The notes below the pieces were generated by a model, which made no database searches, had not been told where the DNA came from, and saw only the letters and a program-made list of their open reading frames with translations. This document shows positions 35,745 through 47,051 of a stretch of DNA of 64,000 nucleotides, piece by piece. The first letter of the stretch is position 1, and each line of letters opens with the position of its first letter. The stretch is from Peribacillus frigoritolerans (GTDB lineage: Bacteria > Bacillota > Bacilli > Bacillales > DSM-1321), in the NCBI RefSeq assembly GCF_040250305.1, contig NZ_CP158190.1:2202001-2266000 (forward strand), given 5' to 3'. The position numbers were made by a program, and so were the translations under genes.

Positions 35745-37100
35745 ATGTTTAAAAAGGTTCTTATTGCTAATCGAGGAGAAATTGCTGTCCGTGTCATTAG
35801 GGCGTGTAAGGAAATGGGGATATCAACAGTCGCTGTATATTCTGAAGCAGACCGTGAAGCTCTGCATGTACGTCTAGCAGATGAAGCTTATTGCATTGGA
35901 CCACATCTATCATCCAAGAGCTACTTGAATATGACAAATTTGTTAATGGTTGCTCAAGTATCACATGCAGATGCTATCCATCCTGGCTATGGATTTTTAG
36001 CAGAAAGTGCGGAGTTTGCTAATATATGTATTGAAAACGATATCATTTTTATTGGTCCATCACCTGAGGCAATCAGTAAGATGGGGGCGAAAGCGGTAGC
36101 GAGGGAAACGATGGAAGCCGCTGGCGTACCAATTGTTCCAGGTACGGATGGGATTATTGAAGACATTGAGGAAGCTGAGTTTATAGCAAGAAGTATCGGG
36201 TATCCCGTTATTGTTAAAGCCACTGCTGGTGGTGGTGGAAAAGGGATGCGGGTTGCTGAATGCGAGGAAGAGTTAAAAAAAGCAATTTCAATGGCGCAGC
36301 AAGAAGCAGCTACAGCTTTTGGTAATGCAGGTGTTTATTTAGAAAAGTACATTGAAGAGCCTCGACATATTGAAATCCAAATTATGGGTGATTCCTTTGG
36401 TAATGTCGTGCACTTAGGGGAACGTGATTGCTCAATCCAGAGACGCCATCAAAAGCTAATTGAAGAAGCGCCATCCCCTGCACTTGATGAAGAACTAAGG
36501 ACGAAAATGGGTGAGGCGGCATTAAAAGCCGCGAAGGCCGTACAATATTCAGGTGCAGGGACGATTGAATTTTTACTAGATAAACATAAAAACTTTTACT
36601 TTATGGAAATGAATACCCGTATTCAAGTTGAACACCCAGTTACAGAACTTATAACAGGAGTAGACCTAATCAAAGAACAATTACTAGTTGCCTCAGGTCA
36701 TAGGCTATCTGTCAAACAAGAAGATATTCATATCAATGGTTGGGCCATCGAATGCCGGATTAATGCAGAAAATCCTGATAAAAACTTTATGCCATCCCCT
36801 GGGAAAATTCGATTATACCTACCTCCAGGTGGATTTGGAATCCGAGTCGATAGCGCAGTTTATCCAGAATATACGATCTCACCATTTTATGATTCGATGA
36901 TTGCCAAATTAATCGTACATGGAAAGAATCGGGAAGAAGCAATTGCAAGGATGAAGCGAGCCTTAAGCGAGTTCGTCATTGAAGGAATTGATACAACAAT
37001 CGCTTTCCACCTTCGCTTATTAGAACATCGGGATTTTAAAGCTGGTAATTTTAACACGAAATTTTTAGAGATGAATGATTTAACGGCTTCCACTAAGTAA
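35745..37100 (+). CDS. Biotin carboxylase subunit of an acyl-CoA carboxylase
   Basis: AccC-family biotin carboxylase of 451 residues that carboxylates biotin with bicarbonate and ATP. It starts [23 protein letters not shown] and has [12 protein letters not shown] (ATP-grasp Gly-rich loop), [36 protein letters not shown] and a C-terminal carboxylase domain. I use ATG 35745 (GGAAAGGAAA upstream) rather than in-frame TTG 35727. With the BCCP and carboxyltransferase downstream it forms a propionyl-CoA-type carboxylase separate from the fatty-acid AccC. Confidence 0.94.
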   Translation: MFKKVLIANRGEIAVRVIRACKEMGISTVAVYSEADREALHVRLADEAYCIGPHLSSKSYLNMTNLLMVAQVSHADAIHPGYGFLAESAEFANICIENDIIFIGPSPEAISKMGAKAVARETMEAAGVPIVPGTDGIIEDIEEAEFIARSIGYPVIVKATAGGGGKGMRVAECEEELKKAISMAQQEAATAFGNAGVYLEKYIEEPRHIEIQIMGDSFGNVVHLGERDCSIQRRHQKLIEEAPSPALDEELRTKMGEAALKAAKAVQYSGAGTIEFLLDKHKNFYFMEMNTRIQVEHPVTELITGVDLIKEQLLVASGHRLSVKQEDIHINGWAIECRINAENPDKNFMPSPGKIRLYLPPGGFGIRVDSAVYPEYTISPFYDSMIAKLIVHGKNREEAIARMKRALSEFVIEGIDTTIAFHLRLLEHRDFKAGNFNTKFLEMNDLTASTK

Positions 37101-37157
37101 CTAGTAGTGATTTGAAGTATTCAGTAGCACTAGCTTATTTAGTAAAGAGAAGAGGTA

Positions 37158-37244
37158 ATGGTGAAAAAACAATTTTTGGGAATTGTTGATGAGATTGACC
37201 GGATAATCGGGACTGAGAAATCTGAAATGAGTAAGAAAAAATAA
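37158..37244 (+). CDS. Possible 28-residue small ORF between carboxylase and BCCP genes
   Basis: ATG 37158 opens a 28-codon frame rich in Lys, with AGAGAAGAGG very close upstream. It is placed between two tightly linked genes. Carboxylase operons of some bacteria carry a small epsilon subunit, but no similarity is visible. It may be non-coding. Confidence 0.25.
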   Translation: MVKKQFLGIVDEIDRIIGTEKSEMSKKK

Positions 37245-37275
37245 CAGAAAATAAATTATAGAAGGAGTTTTTATT

Positions 37276-37761
37276 ATGTTTAAAATGAATGACATTAAAG
37301 AATTAATTCGGGCAGTGGACCGTTCTTCAATTGGAGAATTAACGATTAAAGGTGAAAATGAGCAGCAAATATCGATTAGTAAACAAATGAATGTCGGACA
37401 AGTAGCGCTTATCGATGAAACACAAGTCCCAGCGACTATTCCTGTCGCACCTGTGAAAGTGGAAGCCGCCCCCATTCAAAAACAGGAAGGAATACAAACA
37501 TCATCGACTGAGGAAACATCGGTTCATAAAATTACTTCCCCAATGGTGGGAACATTTTATGCGGCTCCATCACCTGATTCTGATGTCTATGTAAGAGTGG
37601 GAGATCAAATAAAGGAAGACACAGTGCTATGTATTGTGGAAGCCATGAAGCTTATGAATGAGCTGGAAGCGGAAGTTAGTGGTGAAATTGTTGAAATCTT
37701 TGTGGAAAGCGGTCAGGTTGTTGAATATGGTCAGCCCTTGTTCCTCGTAAAAACAGCATAA
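37276..37761 (+). CDS. Biotin carboxyl carrier protein (AccB-like)
   Basis: Biotin carrier of 161 residues. The N-terminus (about 1-40) resembles AccB ([22 protein letters not shown]), then a Pro/Ala/Val-rich mobile linker (about 50-70), then the biotinyl domain. The acceptor is K125 in [18 protein letters not shown] precedes the ATG. It shuttles carboxybiotin between the biotin carboxylase before it and the carboxyltransferase after it. Confidence 0.93.
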   Translation: MFKMNDIKELIRAVDRSSIGELTIKGENEQQISISKQMNVGQVALIDETQVPATIPVAPVKVEAAPIQKQEGIQTSSTEETSVHKITSPMVGTFYAAPSPDSDVYVRVGDQIKEDTVLCIVEAMKLMNELEAEVSGEIVEIFVESGQVVEYGQPLFLVKTA

Positions 37762-37799
37762 GCAATAAACTTTAAACATGATAGGAGAGGACTCACGGC

Positions 37800-39350
37800 A
37801 TGGATATGTTCGATAAAATCGAGATCATGGAAGAGCGTCGGGAAAAAGTGAAGCTGGGGGGCGGTTATACACGGATTGATGCCCAGCATGAACGCGGGAA
37901 GCTTACTGCTAGAGAGCGTATCGAAATATTAGTGGATGAAGGAACATTTGTTGAAATAAACCCATTCATAGAAAATCGCGGCCTTGAATATGGATCAAGT
38001 GAGGCTCCTGGAGAAGGGGTTGTTACAGGATACGGTAAGGTTGGTGGGTGCCTCATTTTCCTTTTTGCTCAAGATTTTACTGTTTTCGGCGGAGCCCTTG
38101 GCGAAATGCATGCGACGAAGATTACCAAAATCATGGACTTAGCAGCGGAGAATGGAGCACCTATAGTCGGGTTAAATGACTCAGGTGGAGCACGAATTCA
38201 AGAAGGTGTTTTATCACTAGACGGATATGGACACATTTTCTATCGAAACTCCATTTATTCAGGCGTAATCCCACAAATATCCGTGATTATGGGACCCTGT
38301 GCCGGGGGGGCTGTTTATTCTCCTGCGATTACAGATTTCGTTTTCATGGTAGAAAAAACAAGTCAAATGTTTATTACAGGTCCAAAGGTAATTGAGTCGG
38401 TAACGGGAGCAAAAATTAATAGTGAAGATCTAGGTGGCGCGTCCGTTCATTCCACAATTAGTGGAAATGCCCATTTTACTGGACCAACAGAAGAAGATGT
38501 ATTAAACCAAGTCAGGAGATTAATTGGTTACTTGCCATCAAACTATGAAGAAAAGCCACCTTACAAAGAGCCAGTAAATAATATTCCTTTAGATGAAAGA
38601 ATCGATGAACTACTTGATGTTGTCCCGATTGATGGAACGAAGGTTTATGACGTTCGTAAGGTGATTCATTTAATTGTCGATGATCAAAATTTCATGGAAG
38701 TTCAGCCGAAATTCGCTAAAAACATTGTCGTTGGCTTTGGCCGTATAAACGGCGATACAGTCGGTATTATCGCAAATAATCCGAAGATGATGGCTGGTGG
38801 CCTTGATATTGATTCATCTGACAAATGTGCTCGCTTTATCCGATTCTGTGATTGCTTTAAGATTCCGTTAATTACATTTGAAGACGTGAGTGGGTTTATC
38901 CCAGGAATTCAACAAGAGCATGGCGGGATAATCCGGCATGGAGCGAAAATTTTATATGCCTATTCGGAAGCTATGGTTCCCAAAATTACCGTGATTCTTC
39001 GAAAAGCATATGGTGGGGCTTACGTTGCCTTAAACAGTAAAGCAATCGGGGCAGACTTAGTATTTGCTTGGCCTAATGCAGAAATTGCGGTTATGGGACC
39101 AGCTGGAGCGGCCAATATCATTTTTGCAAAAGAGATTAGTGAAAGTATAGATCCGGAGGCCTTTAGGCAAGAAAAAATCAATGAATATCGCGAACGGTTT
39201 GCCAATCCTTACGTCGCATCAGCTAATGGCATTGTTGATGATGTAATTGACCCGAGGGATACGAGAAAAAGTATCGCTAGTGCATTGGAAATGCTAAAAA
39301 ACAAGAAGAAAGCACTACCTAAGAAAAGGCATGGAAATATCCCTTTATAA
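37800..39350 (+). CDS. Propionyl-CoA carboxylase beta subunit / carboxyltransferase
   Basis: Carboxyltransferase of 516 residues of the PccB/MmdA family, fusing both crotonase-like halves. It shows GGGYTRIDAQHERGKLTARERI, LNDSGGARIQEG, GPCAGGAVYSPAITDF, FEDVSGFIPGIQQEHGGIIRHGAK and GGAYVALNSKAIGADLVFAWP. These point to propionyl-CoA (or methylmalonyl-CoA) rather than acetyl-CoA. AGGAGAGG lies 12 bases before ATG 37800. It makes (S)-methylmalonyl-CoA for the mutase genes downstream. Confidence 0.93.
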   Translation: MDMFDKIEIMEERREKVKLGGGYTRIDAQHERGKLTARERIEILVDEGTFVEINPFIENRGLEYGSSEAPGEGVVTGYGKVGGCLIFLFAQDFTVFGGALGEMHATKITKIMDLAAENGAPIVGLNDSGGARIQEGVLSLDGYGHIFYRNSIYSGVIPQISVIMGPCAGGAVYSPAITDFVFMVEKTSQMFITGPKVIESVTGAKINSEDLGGASVHSTISGNAHFTGPTEEDVLNQVRRLIGYLPSNYEEKPPYKEPVNNIPLDERIDELLDVVPIDGTKVYDVRKVIHLIVDDQNFMEVQPKFAKNIVVGFGRINGDTVGIIANNPKMMAGGLDIDSSDKCARFIRFCDCFKIPLITFEDVSGFIPGIQQEHGGIIRHGAKILYAYSEAMVPKITVILRKAYGGAYVALNSKAIGADLVFAWPNAEIAVMGPAGAANIIFAKEISESIDPEAFRQEKINEYRERFANPYVASANGIVDDVIDPRDTRKSIASALEMLKNKKKALPKKRHGNIPL

Positions 39351-39461
39351 ATCTTTTCTATAGGTTATGAACTACCTATATTAATAGAAGAAAAACGTGT
39401 AAAGACGACAAATGAAAAAACCGCCTACCGTTAAATGGTTTAGAAGGGAGAGAGCGATAGC

Positions 39462-39506
39462 ATGGTGATTGATGCTTACCGCAACTTAAAATGGATAAAA
39501 AAATAG
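39462..39506 (+). CDS. 14-codon leader ORF overlapping the mutA start
   Basis: AGAAGGGAGAG precedes ATG 39462, which opens a 14-residue frame ending at TAG 39504-39506. The mutA ATG (39491) lies inside it in another frame and has no ribosome binding site of its own. Translation of the small subunit is therefore probably coupled to this peptide. Confidence 0.45.
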   Translation: MVIDAYRNLKWIKK

Positions 39507-41587
39507 TGGACCAATTTTCAGAATTTGAGATCCCAAGTTATGAACAGTGGCGTGACCTAGCAGAAAAATCTTTAAAAGGAGCTTCTTTTGAAAAAAGACT
39601 CATTACAGAAACATATGAAGGAATTTTACTTCAGCCGATGTATCGAAAGGAGGATGCCGCCAATCTTCCTTTCCTGCAGTCTTTGCCAGATATGGCTCCT
39701 TTTACTCGCGGCACTAAAACGCTTATAAATGGATGGGAAATCAATCAGGAAATCAATGTTGGAATACCTACTTCTTTTAATAAAGTAGCACGGCATGACC
39801 TTAGCAAGGGGCAAACCTCATTAAATATAGTCCTTGATACACCAACGAAACGTGGGATAAATCCGAGTGAAGCTACTTCAGAAGTAGGGAAAGCAGGACT
39901 ATCGATTTCAGGGGTAACCGATATAGCCGATGCACTAAAAGATATTGACTTTGGAAATGTTCCTATTCACGTAGGTGCTGGGGCAAATTCATTGCCAATC
40001 CTTGCTTTGATTATCGCTCATCTAGAACAGTCCGGACGACAAGTGGAGGAATTACATGGGTGTATAGGAATGGATCCAGTCGCGGAACTGGTAGCAAATG
40101 GAACATTGGCTTACGAGTTGAAAGATTGTTATACATTGATGGCCGACATAACAAAATGGGCAAATGAGAATACCCCCCATTTACAAACAGTTATAATTCA
40201 TGGAAATGTCTATCATGACGGTGGAAGCAGTGCGGTTGAAGAATTAGCTTTTTCATTATCAACAGGTGTCGAATATTTACAAGCACTAACTTCCCAAGGA
40301 ATTGATATAAATAAAGCCGCCAGCAGTATCCGTTTTTCGTTCTCAATCGGTTCCGCTTATTTTATGGAAATTGCCAAACTTCGGGCCGCAAGAACTCTTT
40401 GGGCCAGAATTGTAGAAACGTTTGGTGGGAATGAAGAAGCCCAGAAGATGACGATGCATGCAAGAACATCTGCATGGACAAAAACTGTTTTTGATCCCTA
40501 TGTGAATATGCTGCGTGCTACAACAGAAGCATTTTCTGCAGCAGTCGGTGGAGCTGACAGCATTCATGTTAGTTGCTTTGATGAAGCGATTCAAAAGTCC
40601 ACCGCTTTTTCACGACGAATTGCACGGAATGCCTCCATTATTTTAAAAGAAGAAGCTCATATTGCGAGGACAATCGATCCAGCCGGTGGCTCTTGGTACG
40701 TAGAAGTACTGACAAATGAGGTTGCCAAAAAGGCATGGGCACTTTTCCAGGAAACAGAGAGAAAAGGTGGGATTATACAGACATTAATAAAAGAATTCCC
40801 ACAAAATGTGGTTCAACAAACAGCTTCAAAGCGAGTGAGGAACATCGCTCACCGAAAAGATATTTTCGTTGGAACCAATTTGTATGTGAATTTGGCAGAA
40901 AAAGAGGTAGATTGGATAGCGTTAAATGAAACGCTTCTAATTAATGATCATATTAAAAAAGTAGTAGGCCGAGCACATATATCGGTAGGAAGTTTATCCG
41001 TAAGCTCAAATAAAACAGAGACCGCAATCCAAGCAGCAAAACAAGGTGCATCATTAGGTGAAATAGCCAAAGCAACAGGTAGGAAGTCAGAAGCTGCGGT
41101 TTGTGTTAAAGCAATCAAGCCAACCAGAGGTGCACTTCAGTTTGAAGAACTTCGTCAATCCATTGATGAAATGGCAGAGAAAACTGGAAATCGACCAATT
41201 GTATTTCTAGCAAACTTAGGACCTATTTCAGATCATAAAGTGCGAGCAGATTTTGCTACAGGATTTTTTGAAGTAGGGGGTTTCGAAGTTATTCAAAACA
41301 ATGGATTTGGTTCTATAAAAGAGGCAGCCGAGGCAATCGTTGCATCCATGGCAGATTATGTCATCATTTGTGGAAAAGATGAAGACTATCAACAAGCTGC
41401 CATTCCACTTGCAATGTCTATTAAAAAAACGGATGCACAAATAACCGTATTATTAGCAGGAAAGCCTAGCGAAGTAGATGAAGTCAGATTTAAAGAGGCT
41501 GGAATAACTGAATTTGTTCATGTTGGCTCCAATTGCTATGACATATTAAGTCAACTTCTACAGGAGAAAGGAGTTCCGGTTTCATGA
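39491..41587 (+). CDS. mutA: Methylmalonyl-CoA mutase small subunit
   Basis: Non-catalytic beta subunit of 698 residues. The barrel domain covers about 20-480 ([64 protein letters not shown]). The C-terminal B12-like domain (about 560-695) lacks the DxHxxG motif, reading [12 protein letters not shown], as expected for the small subunit. It overlaps mutB by four bases (ATGA). With MutB it isomerises (R)-methylmalonyl-CoA to succinyl-CoA. Confidence 0.95.
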   Translation: MDKKIVDQFSEFEIPSYEQWRDLAEKSLKGASFEKRLITETYEGILLQPMYRKEDAANLPFLQSLPDMAPFTRGTKTLINGWEINQEINVGIPTSFNKVARHDLSKGQTSLNIVLDTPTKRGINPSEATSEVGKAGLSISGVTDIADALKDIDFGNVPIHVGAGANSLPILALIIAHLEQSGRQVEELHGCIGMDPVAELVANGTLAYELKDCYTLMADITKWANENTPHLQTVIIHGNVYHDGGSSAVEELAFSLSTGVEYLQALTSQGIDINKAASSIRFSFSIGSAYFMEIAKLRAARTLWARIVETFGGNEEAQKMTMHARTSAWTKTVFDPYVNMLRATTEAFSAAVGGADSIHVSCFDEAIQKSTAFSRRIARNASIILKEEAHIARTIDPAGGSWYVEVLTNEVAKKAWALFQETERKGGIIQTLIKEFPQNVVQQTASKRVRNIAHRKDIFVGTNLYVNLAEKEVDWIALNETLLINDHIKKVVGRAHISVGSLSVSSNKTETAIQAAKQGASLGEIAKATGRKSEAAVCVKAIKPTRGALQFEELRQSIDEMAEKTGNRPIVFLANLGPISDHKVRADFATGFFEVGGFEVIQNNGFGSIKEAAEAIVASMADYVIICGKDEDYQQAAIPLAMSIKKTDAQITVLLAGKPSEVDEVRFKEAGITEFVHVGSNCYDILSQLLQEKGVPVS

Positions 41588-43764
41588 CAAAACCAGATTT
41601 TACCCAAGTAGCATATACAGATGAAATAGAAGGAGAATTTAGCGAGTGGAGTAAACATGCCGAGAACCTTTCTGGAACGCATTTTGATAATTTAGCTTTT
41701 CCGACTTATGAAAAAATTGATGTAAAACCTCTTTACACAAATATGGACACAATAGGAATGAATCATTTGGATTATGTGGCGGGGATTGCACCATTCTTTC
41801 GAGGTCCCTACCTAGCTATGTATAAATCACAACCTTGGACGGTTCGTCAATATGCTGGCTTTTCTACGGCGGAAGAAAGTAATGCGTTTTACCGCAGAAA
41901 CTTAGCTGCAGGACAAAAAGGGCTTTCGATCGCCTTTGATTTAGCTACACATCGTGGGTATGATTCGGATCATCCTAGAGTCGTTGGCGATGTGGGAAAA
42001 GCCGGCGTTGCCGTTGATTCCATACTAGACATGAAGATTTTGTTTGATGGAATCCCATTAGACCAAATGTCTGTTTCAATGACGATGAACGGAGCTGTCC
42101 TGCCAATCATGGCTTTTTACATCGTGGCAGCTGAAGAACAAGGAGTTCCCCAAGAGAAGCTTTCTGGAACAATACAAAATGATATATTAAAAGAATATAT
42201 GGTTCGAAATACGTACATTTATCCTCCAGAACCGTCAATGAAAATTATAGCAGATATCTTTGAATACACATCCAAGCATATGCCGAAATTTAATTCCATT
42301 AGCATCTCCGGTTATCATATGCAAGAAGCAGGGGCTACGGCCGATATAGAGTTGGGCTATACCCTTGCAGATGGATTAGAGTATGTCAAAACGGGTTTAA
42401 AAGCAGGGATTGATATTGATCGATTTGCTCCACGTCTTTCCTTCTTCTGGGCAATCGGAATGAATTACTATATGGAAGTGGCTAAAATGCGCGCAGCTCG
42501 TTTAATTTGGGCGAAGCTAATGAAAAGGTTTTACCCGAAAAATGAGAAGTCGTTAGCACTTCGAACCCATTCGCAAACATCTGGATGGAGCTTAACAGAG
42601 CAAGACCCATTCAATAATGTTTCACGTACATGTATTGAAGCCATGGCTGCAGCTCTTGGTCATACACAATCACTACATACGAACGCACTTGATGAGGCGA
42701 TTGCCTTACCGACCGATTTTTCTGCCCGAATAGCTCGAAATACCCAACTATACCTTCAGGATGAAACGGGGATAACTAACGTATTGGACCCATGGGGCGG
42801 CTCCTATTACGTGGAGTCACTTACAGCTGACTTACTTGAAAAAGCCTGGGAACATATTGAAGAAATCGAAGCACTTGGCGGAATGGCAAAAGCCATTGAA
42901 ACAGGCCTGCCAAAGATGAGAATCGAAGAAGCGGCTGCTAGAAGACAAGCGCATATTGATTCTGGTAAAGAATCGATCATTGGAGTGAATAAATACCGTT
43001 TAGAAAAAGAGGACCCTCTTGAGATTTTAGATATTGATAATACAGCTGTCCGTGAAGCACAAGTTCGCCGCTTAGAGCAGCTCCGGGCAGAAAGAGATAA
43101 AGCAAAGGTGGAAGCAGCACTTCAAGCGTTTACAAAAGCGGCTGAAACTGGAGAAGGAAACCTCTTAGAACTAGCGGTAAATGCAGCTCGCGCTAGAGCG
43201 AGCCTAGGAGAAATTTCGAATGCATACGAACAAGTAGTAGGGAGACATTCAGCAGTTATTCGTTCGATTAGCGGAGTGTACAGTGCAGAGTTTGGGGAAG
43301 AGGAACAAGTGAAAATTGTCCGTGAAATGTCCGATCAATTTGAAGAGAACGAAGGCCGGCGCCCTCGAATTATGATTGCCAAGATGGGCCAGGACGGACA
43401 TGACCGTGGAGCTAAAGTGATTTCGACTGCATTTGCAGACCTTGGATTTGATGTTGATATTGGCCCCTTATTCCAAACCCCAAAGGAAGCAGCCTTACAG
43501 GCCGTGGAAAATGATGTACATGTTCTAGGGATGAGCTCTCTTGCTGCTGGTCATAAAACATTACTTCCCCAAATCGTGGAAGAGCTGAAGCGTTTAGGCC
43601 GTGAAGATATTGCCGTCGTGATTGGCGGTGTTATTCCTGCTCAAGATTACAGTTACTTAATAGAAAAAGGAGCAGCTGCAATATTTGGACCAGGAACGGT
43701 TATCCCGATTGCCGCACAACAGGTTATTGAAGAATTAAATCGTCGTCTCGGATTGGTCACTTAA
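41584..43764 (+). CDS. mutB: Methylmalonyl-CoA mutase large subunit
   Basis: Catalytic B12-dependent subunit of 726 residues, full length. The barrel has the typical [53 protein letters not shown] and [13 protein letters not shown] blocks. The C-terminal cobalamin domain carries D604-x-H606-xx-G609 ([11 protein letters not shown]), where H606 is the cobalt ligand. It overlaps mutA and abuts the meaB gene (TAAATG). Converts methylmalonyl-CoA to succinyl-CoA, linking propionyl-CoA to the TCA cycle. Confidence 0.97.
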   Translation: MTKPDFTQVAYTDEIEGEFSEWSKHAENLSGTHFDNLAFPTYEKIDVKPLYTNMDTIGMNHLDYVAGIAPFFRGPYLAMYKSQPWTVRQYAGFSTAEESNAFYRRNLAAGQKGLSIAFDLATHRGYDSDHPRVVGDVGKAGVAVDSILDMKILFDGIPLDQMSVSMTMNGAVLPIMAFYIVAAEEQGVPQEKLSGTIQNDILKEYMVRNTYIYPPEPSMKIIADIFEYTSKHMPKFNSISISGYHMQEAGATADIELGYTLADGLEYVKTGLKAGIDIDRFAPRLSFFWAIGMNYYMEVAKMRAARLIWAKLMKRFYPKNEKSLALRTHSQTSGWSLTEQDPFNNVSRTCIEAMAAALGHTQSLHTNALDEAIALPTDFSARIARNTQLYLQDETGITNVLDPWGGSYYVESLTADLLEKAWEHIEEIEALGGMAKAIETGLPKMRIEEAAARRQAHIDSGKESIIGVNKYRLEKEDPLEILDIDNTAVREAQVRRLEQLRAERDKAKVEAALQAFTKAAETGEGNLLELAVNAARARASLGEISNAYEQVVGRHSAVIRSISGVYSAEFGEEEQVKIVREMSDQFEENEGRRPRIMIAKMGQDGHDRGAKVISTAFADLGFDVDIGPLFQTPKEAALQAVENDVHVLGMSSLAAGHKTLLPQIVEELKRLGREDIAVVIGGVIPAQDYSYLIEKGAAAIFGPGTVIPIAAQQVIEELNRRLGLVT

Positions 43765-44798
43765 ATGACAGAAGAAGAAAGCATTCAATCCAAGCAACTC
43801 TTATCGCAAAGACGAAGACACCTTACGGTTGATTATTATGTGCAGGGTGTGATGAATGGAAATCGTTCAATTATTGCTCAAGCGATCACCTTAATTGAAA
43901 GCAATTTACCCAAACACTTGGAAATGGCACAAAAAGTGCTGAAAGAACTGATGCCATATACAGGAAAATCAATTCGAATCGGCTTTACAGGCGTTCCTGG
44001 GGCTGGTAAGAGCACGTTAGTTGAATCCTTTGGTATGATGCTCTGTGAGCAAAATCACCGTGTAGCGGTATTAGCCATTGACCCAACTAGCAGTGTAACT
44101 AGAGGAAGTATTCTAGGTGACAAAACACGAATGGAACATCTTTCTCGCCACCCACATGCATATGTTCGACCATCACCGTCAAGTGGGACGTTAGGAGGGG
44201 TCACTAGAAAAAGCCGTGAAACCCTTCTTATTTGTGAGGCAGCAGGGTATGACGTAATAATCGTCGAAACCGTCGGAGTCGGCCAAAGTGAAATAACCGT
44301 CCGGTCCATGGTGGTTTTTTCCTAGTTATTATGCTGACTGGTGCAGGGGATGAGCTACAAGGAATGAAAAAAGGGGTGATGGAATTAGCTGATGCTATTT
44401 TCATTAATAAAGCGGATGGCGAAAACAAACAAGCTGCCATGAATGCAAAGGTGGAATACAATCGCCTCCTTCATTTCTTACAGCCAATTACCAAGGGTTG
44501 GGAAACCAAAGCATTTACTGTGTCTGCCTTAACAGGGGAAGGCGTATCTCACATTTGGAAGGTCATTCAGAAATATAAACAAGTTACCAGTAGGAATGGA
44601 TTCTTTGGAAAAAGAAGAAAAGAACAAATGATTGACTGGGTTCATTCTATGATAGAGGACCAATTAAAGGCGAGATTTTATGGTAATCCATCAATGAAAA
44701 AAAACATGACTAAAATGGAAGGATTGCTTTTTAACGGCCATACTTCTCCCACACTCGCAGTCCAACAATTATTCAACATTTATGATGAAAATGGATAG
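43765..44798 (+). pseudogene. meaB: MeaB/ArgK-type GTPase chaperone, frameshifted
   Basis: G3E-family GTPase that guards and repairs methylmalonyl-CoA mutase. The first part (43765-44325) has Walker A GVPGAGKSTL, LAIDPTSSVTRGSILGDKTRM and ETVGVGQSEITVRSMV. The frame then ends at TAG 44323. The second part (44331-44798) continues MLTGAGDELQGMKKGVMELAD, NKADGENK and the C-terminal arm. One missing base between 44314 and 44315 explains this: an inserted A would restore GAT (Asp) and give an intact protein of about 344 residues (VDFFLVIML). The site is next to a run of six T, so sequencing error or a true lesion are both possible. Confidence 0.88.
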
Positions 44799-45012
44799 GA
44801 AAAAGAAGGAATGCGTACGCAATCAATTGTACTCTTGCAACATTTATTTTGACGTTTAAATTTAATTAACGGAACATTTAAAATATACAATATACCGTTG
44901 ATTAATATCATGTCCCAATAACGGTATAAAGTCAGAAGGTAAAATAAAATGGAAAAGATGTTTTTCGTCCATCAAATCGAATCAAACAACCTTCAATAAA
45001 GGAGAATGAATT

Positions 45013-46197
45013 ATGAGTCATGTTTATATTTTAGGTGGAGCCAGGACGCCATTCGGGAGTTTTGGAGGGGTATTAAAGGATGTTTCTGCCATCGATCTTG
45101 GAGTTATCGCAAGTAAAGGAGCCATTGAAAAAAGTAATATTTCAGTTGATGAGGTTGAGCATGTTTTTGCAGGGAATGTGATACATACTTCGAAAAATGC
45201 CTCCTATCTATCCAGGCATATTGCTTTGAAAGCTGGGGTTCCAATCGAGAGCCCCGCTTTAACTCTCAATCGTTTATGCGGTTCTGGATTGCAAGCGGTC
45301 GTTTCGGCAGCTCAGTCGATTATTTTAAAGGATGCTGATGTCGCCCTAGCCCTGGGCACCGAAAATATGAGCCAATCTCCTCACGTATTACGAGATGTCC
45401 GCTTTGGTACGGGTTTACAGGCTCCACAAATGGACGACATGCTTTGGGCGACTTTGAGCGATGAATATATAGGGTGTGGGATGGGAGTAACAGCGGAAAC
45501 TCTAGCTGAAAAATATGAACTAACCCGAGACGATCAAGATAGTTTGGCTGTCCAATCACACCAAAAATCAGCAAAGGCCCAACTGACGGGACGATTTCAA
45601 CAAGAGATTTCCCCTGTCACGATATTCACCAATAAAGGAAAGGAAATAACCATTTTAGAAGATGAACATATTCGCCATAATGCTTCAATTGAAGCATTAG
45701 CGAAACTGAAACCAGCCTTTAAAAAGGATGGGACCGTAACGGCAGGTAATGCCAGTGGTATTAATGATGGGGCAGCTGCCTTAATACTTGGAAGTGAATC
45801 CTTCCTACAAAACAATCACAATGTGAAACCACTGGCAAGAATCATATCCTGGGGGATTGCGGGGGTAGACCCAAATATTATGGGCATTGGACCAGTTCCT
45901 GCTAGTCAATTAGCTTTACGGAAAGTAGGCCTCAATATTGAAGATATCGATTTGTTCGAAATCAATGAAGCATTCTCTGCCCAGTATCTTGCAGTAGAGA
46001 GAGAGCTTGGATTGAAACGGGAAATAGTAAACGTCAATGGTGGAGCAATCGCATTAGGTCATCCAGTTGGGGCCAGTGGAGCTAGAATTATATATTCATT
46101 GGCCCAAGAGTTAAGGAATCGAGGAAAGAGGTTTGGACTAGCCTCCCTCTGTATTGGAGGAGGACAAGGAATCTCAGTAATCATTGAGGCTCTATGA
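45013..46197 (+). CDS. Acetyl-CoA acetyltransferase / thiolase
   Basis: Thiolase of 394 residues. The acyl-accepting nucleophile is C89 in LNRLCGSGLQAVVSAAQ. EINEAFSAQYLA, GGAIALGHPVGASGARI (His) and the second Cys, C380 in SLCIGGGQG, complete the active site. AAAGGAGAATG lies before the ATG. It thiolytically cleaves a 3-oxoacyl-CoA, perhaps giving the acetyl-CoA and propionyl-CoA ends of the cluster. The upstream gap (44799-45012) has a poor relative of the shared AT-rich element (TTTAATTAAC near 44860) that I do not count as a copy. Confidence 0.93.
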   Translation: MSHVYILGGARTPFGSFGGVLKDVSAIDLGVIASKGAIEKSNISVDEVEHVFAGNVIHTSKNASYLSRHIALKAGVPIESPALTLNRLCGSGLQAVVSAAQSIILKDADVALALGTENMSQSPHVLRDVRFGTGLQAPQMDDMLWATLSDEYIGCGMGVTAETLAEKYELTRDDQDSLAVQSHQKSAKAQLTGRFQQEISPVTIFTNKGKEITILEDEHIRHNASIEALAKLKPAFKKDGTVTAGNASGINDGAAALILGSESFLQNNHNVKPLARIISWGIAGVDPNIMGIGPVPASQLALRKVGLNIEDIDLFEINEAFSAQYLAVERELGLKREIVNVNGGAIALGHPVGASGARIIYSLAQELRNRGKRFGLASLCIGGGQGISVIIEAL

Positions 46198-46360
46198 ACA
46201 TGTGAATAAAATAAAACGAGGTGATGGTTATGAATAGTTTACAGCTACAATTCCAGAAATAAATTATTTGGAGCAGCCTCATAATTCATAGATGAAAGGA
46301 TAATGAGATTCTATGTTTCTAACAGGTCATATTTGCACCAGGATCTAATGGTAGGCCTAC

Positions 46361-46397
46361 AAGCTTAAAGGACCATCTCAGATGGTCCTTTAAGCTT
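46361..46397. terminator. Perfect 16-bp hairpin after the thiolase, and following gap
   Basis: AAGCTTAAAGGACCAT (46361-46376), five-base loop, ATGGTCCTTTAAGCTT (46382-46397). It has no long T tract, but its position suggests a terminator. The rest of the 545-base gap (46198-46742) has no gene I can support. A minus-strand stretch near 46590-46700 gives 38 open codons (KFYQLTIDDISKYIDISKA) that may be a decayed frame. Confidence 0.7.
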
Positions 46398-46742
46398 TAA
46401 TAATCAAAGTTGATGATTTAGATCACATTATCCTTACAAATAGATCTAGGCTATTAGTTGGATTCCGCATTTATTACTTTTGATTAAACTGCACAGAGGT
46501 TAACAATAATAAAAAATGTATGCCAGCAAGATTGTGAGTTTTTATAGGTCTTTTGTCAAACAAGTATGGATAAGCTTCTTTAAGATCATATAATTGATTT
46601 TTTTTGGAAGAGTTCGACATAAGATAACGACTCGTCCTGAGTAGCCTTACTTATATCTATATACTTAGATATGTCATCTATAGTAAGTTGATAAAACTTG
46701 CCTTACTAATAATGGGTTTTAATTTAGTGATTTTTTTTTGAA

Positions 46743-46919
46743 TTAAAACAGATACCCATTTAAACCTGTGCCGAAAAGATCGAATTCAGGATCTTTTGAC
46801 TGAGTTATTGGAGGGGCGTCGGATCGCTCATTAGGAGAGTTGATAGCAGCTCCACCTTCAAAAGACTCTACAGAGGTTTCGTCATTCTCTTTATTCAATG
46901 GGTTTTCAATCATACTCAT
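46743..46919 (-). CDS. Small acidic protein of unknown function
   Basis: Protein of 58 residues from the third Met of the frame. AAGGAG on the minus strand lies six bases before this ATG (46919); the earlier in-frame ATG at 46925 directly abuts the site and is unlikely. The product is acidic and Asn/Ser/Pro-rich with a hydrophobic end (FGTGLNGYLF). I recognise no family. It stands between a decayed region and a LysR remnant with no partner gene. Confidence 0.5.
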   Translation of the reverse strand: MSMIENPLNKENDETSVESFEGGAAINSPNERSDAPPITQSKDPEFDLFGTGLNGYLF

Positions 46920-47051
46920 AATCATCTCCTTTTTTATCAGATTAACGAAATTATTAATTCCCTAAATATTTTAATTTTATGCTAAAAAATATGACGACTT
47001 GAATGCGGTGAAATGACCTGTTAAGACCTTGTATGCAACAAACAAGGAGTT

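Noticed and set aside
39351..39490. Cobalamin riboswitch upstream of the mutase genes
   Set aside because: No B12-box-like GCCACTG element is visible and the gap is only 140 bases.
44840..44915. Eighth copy of the shared AT-rich element before the thiolase
   Set aside because: Only TTTAATTAAC and a loose -10 match; the similarity is not above AT-rich background.
46743..46919. RiPP precursor peptide
   Set aside because: No modification enzyme, protease or exporter gene is adjacent, and there is no recognisable leader or core motif.
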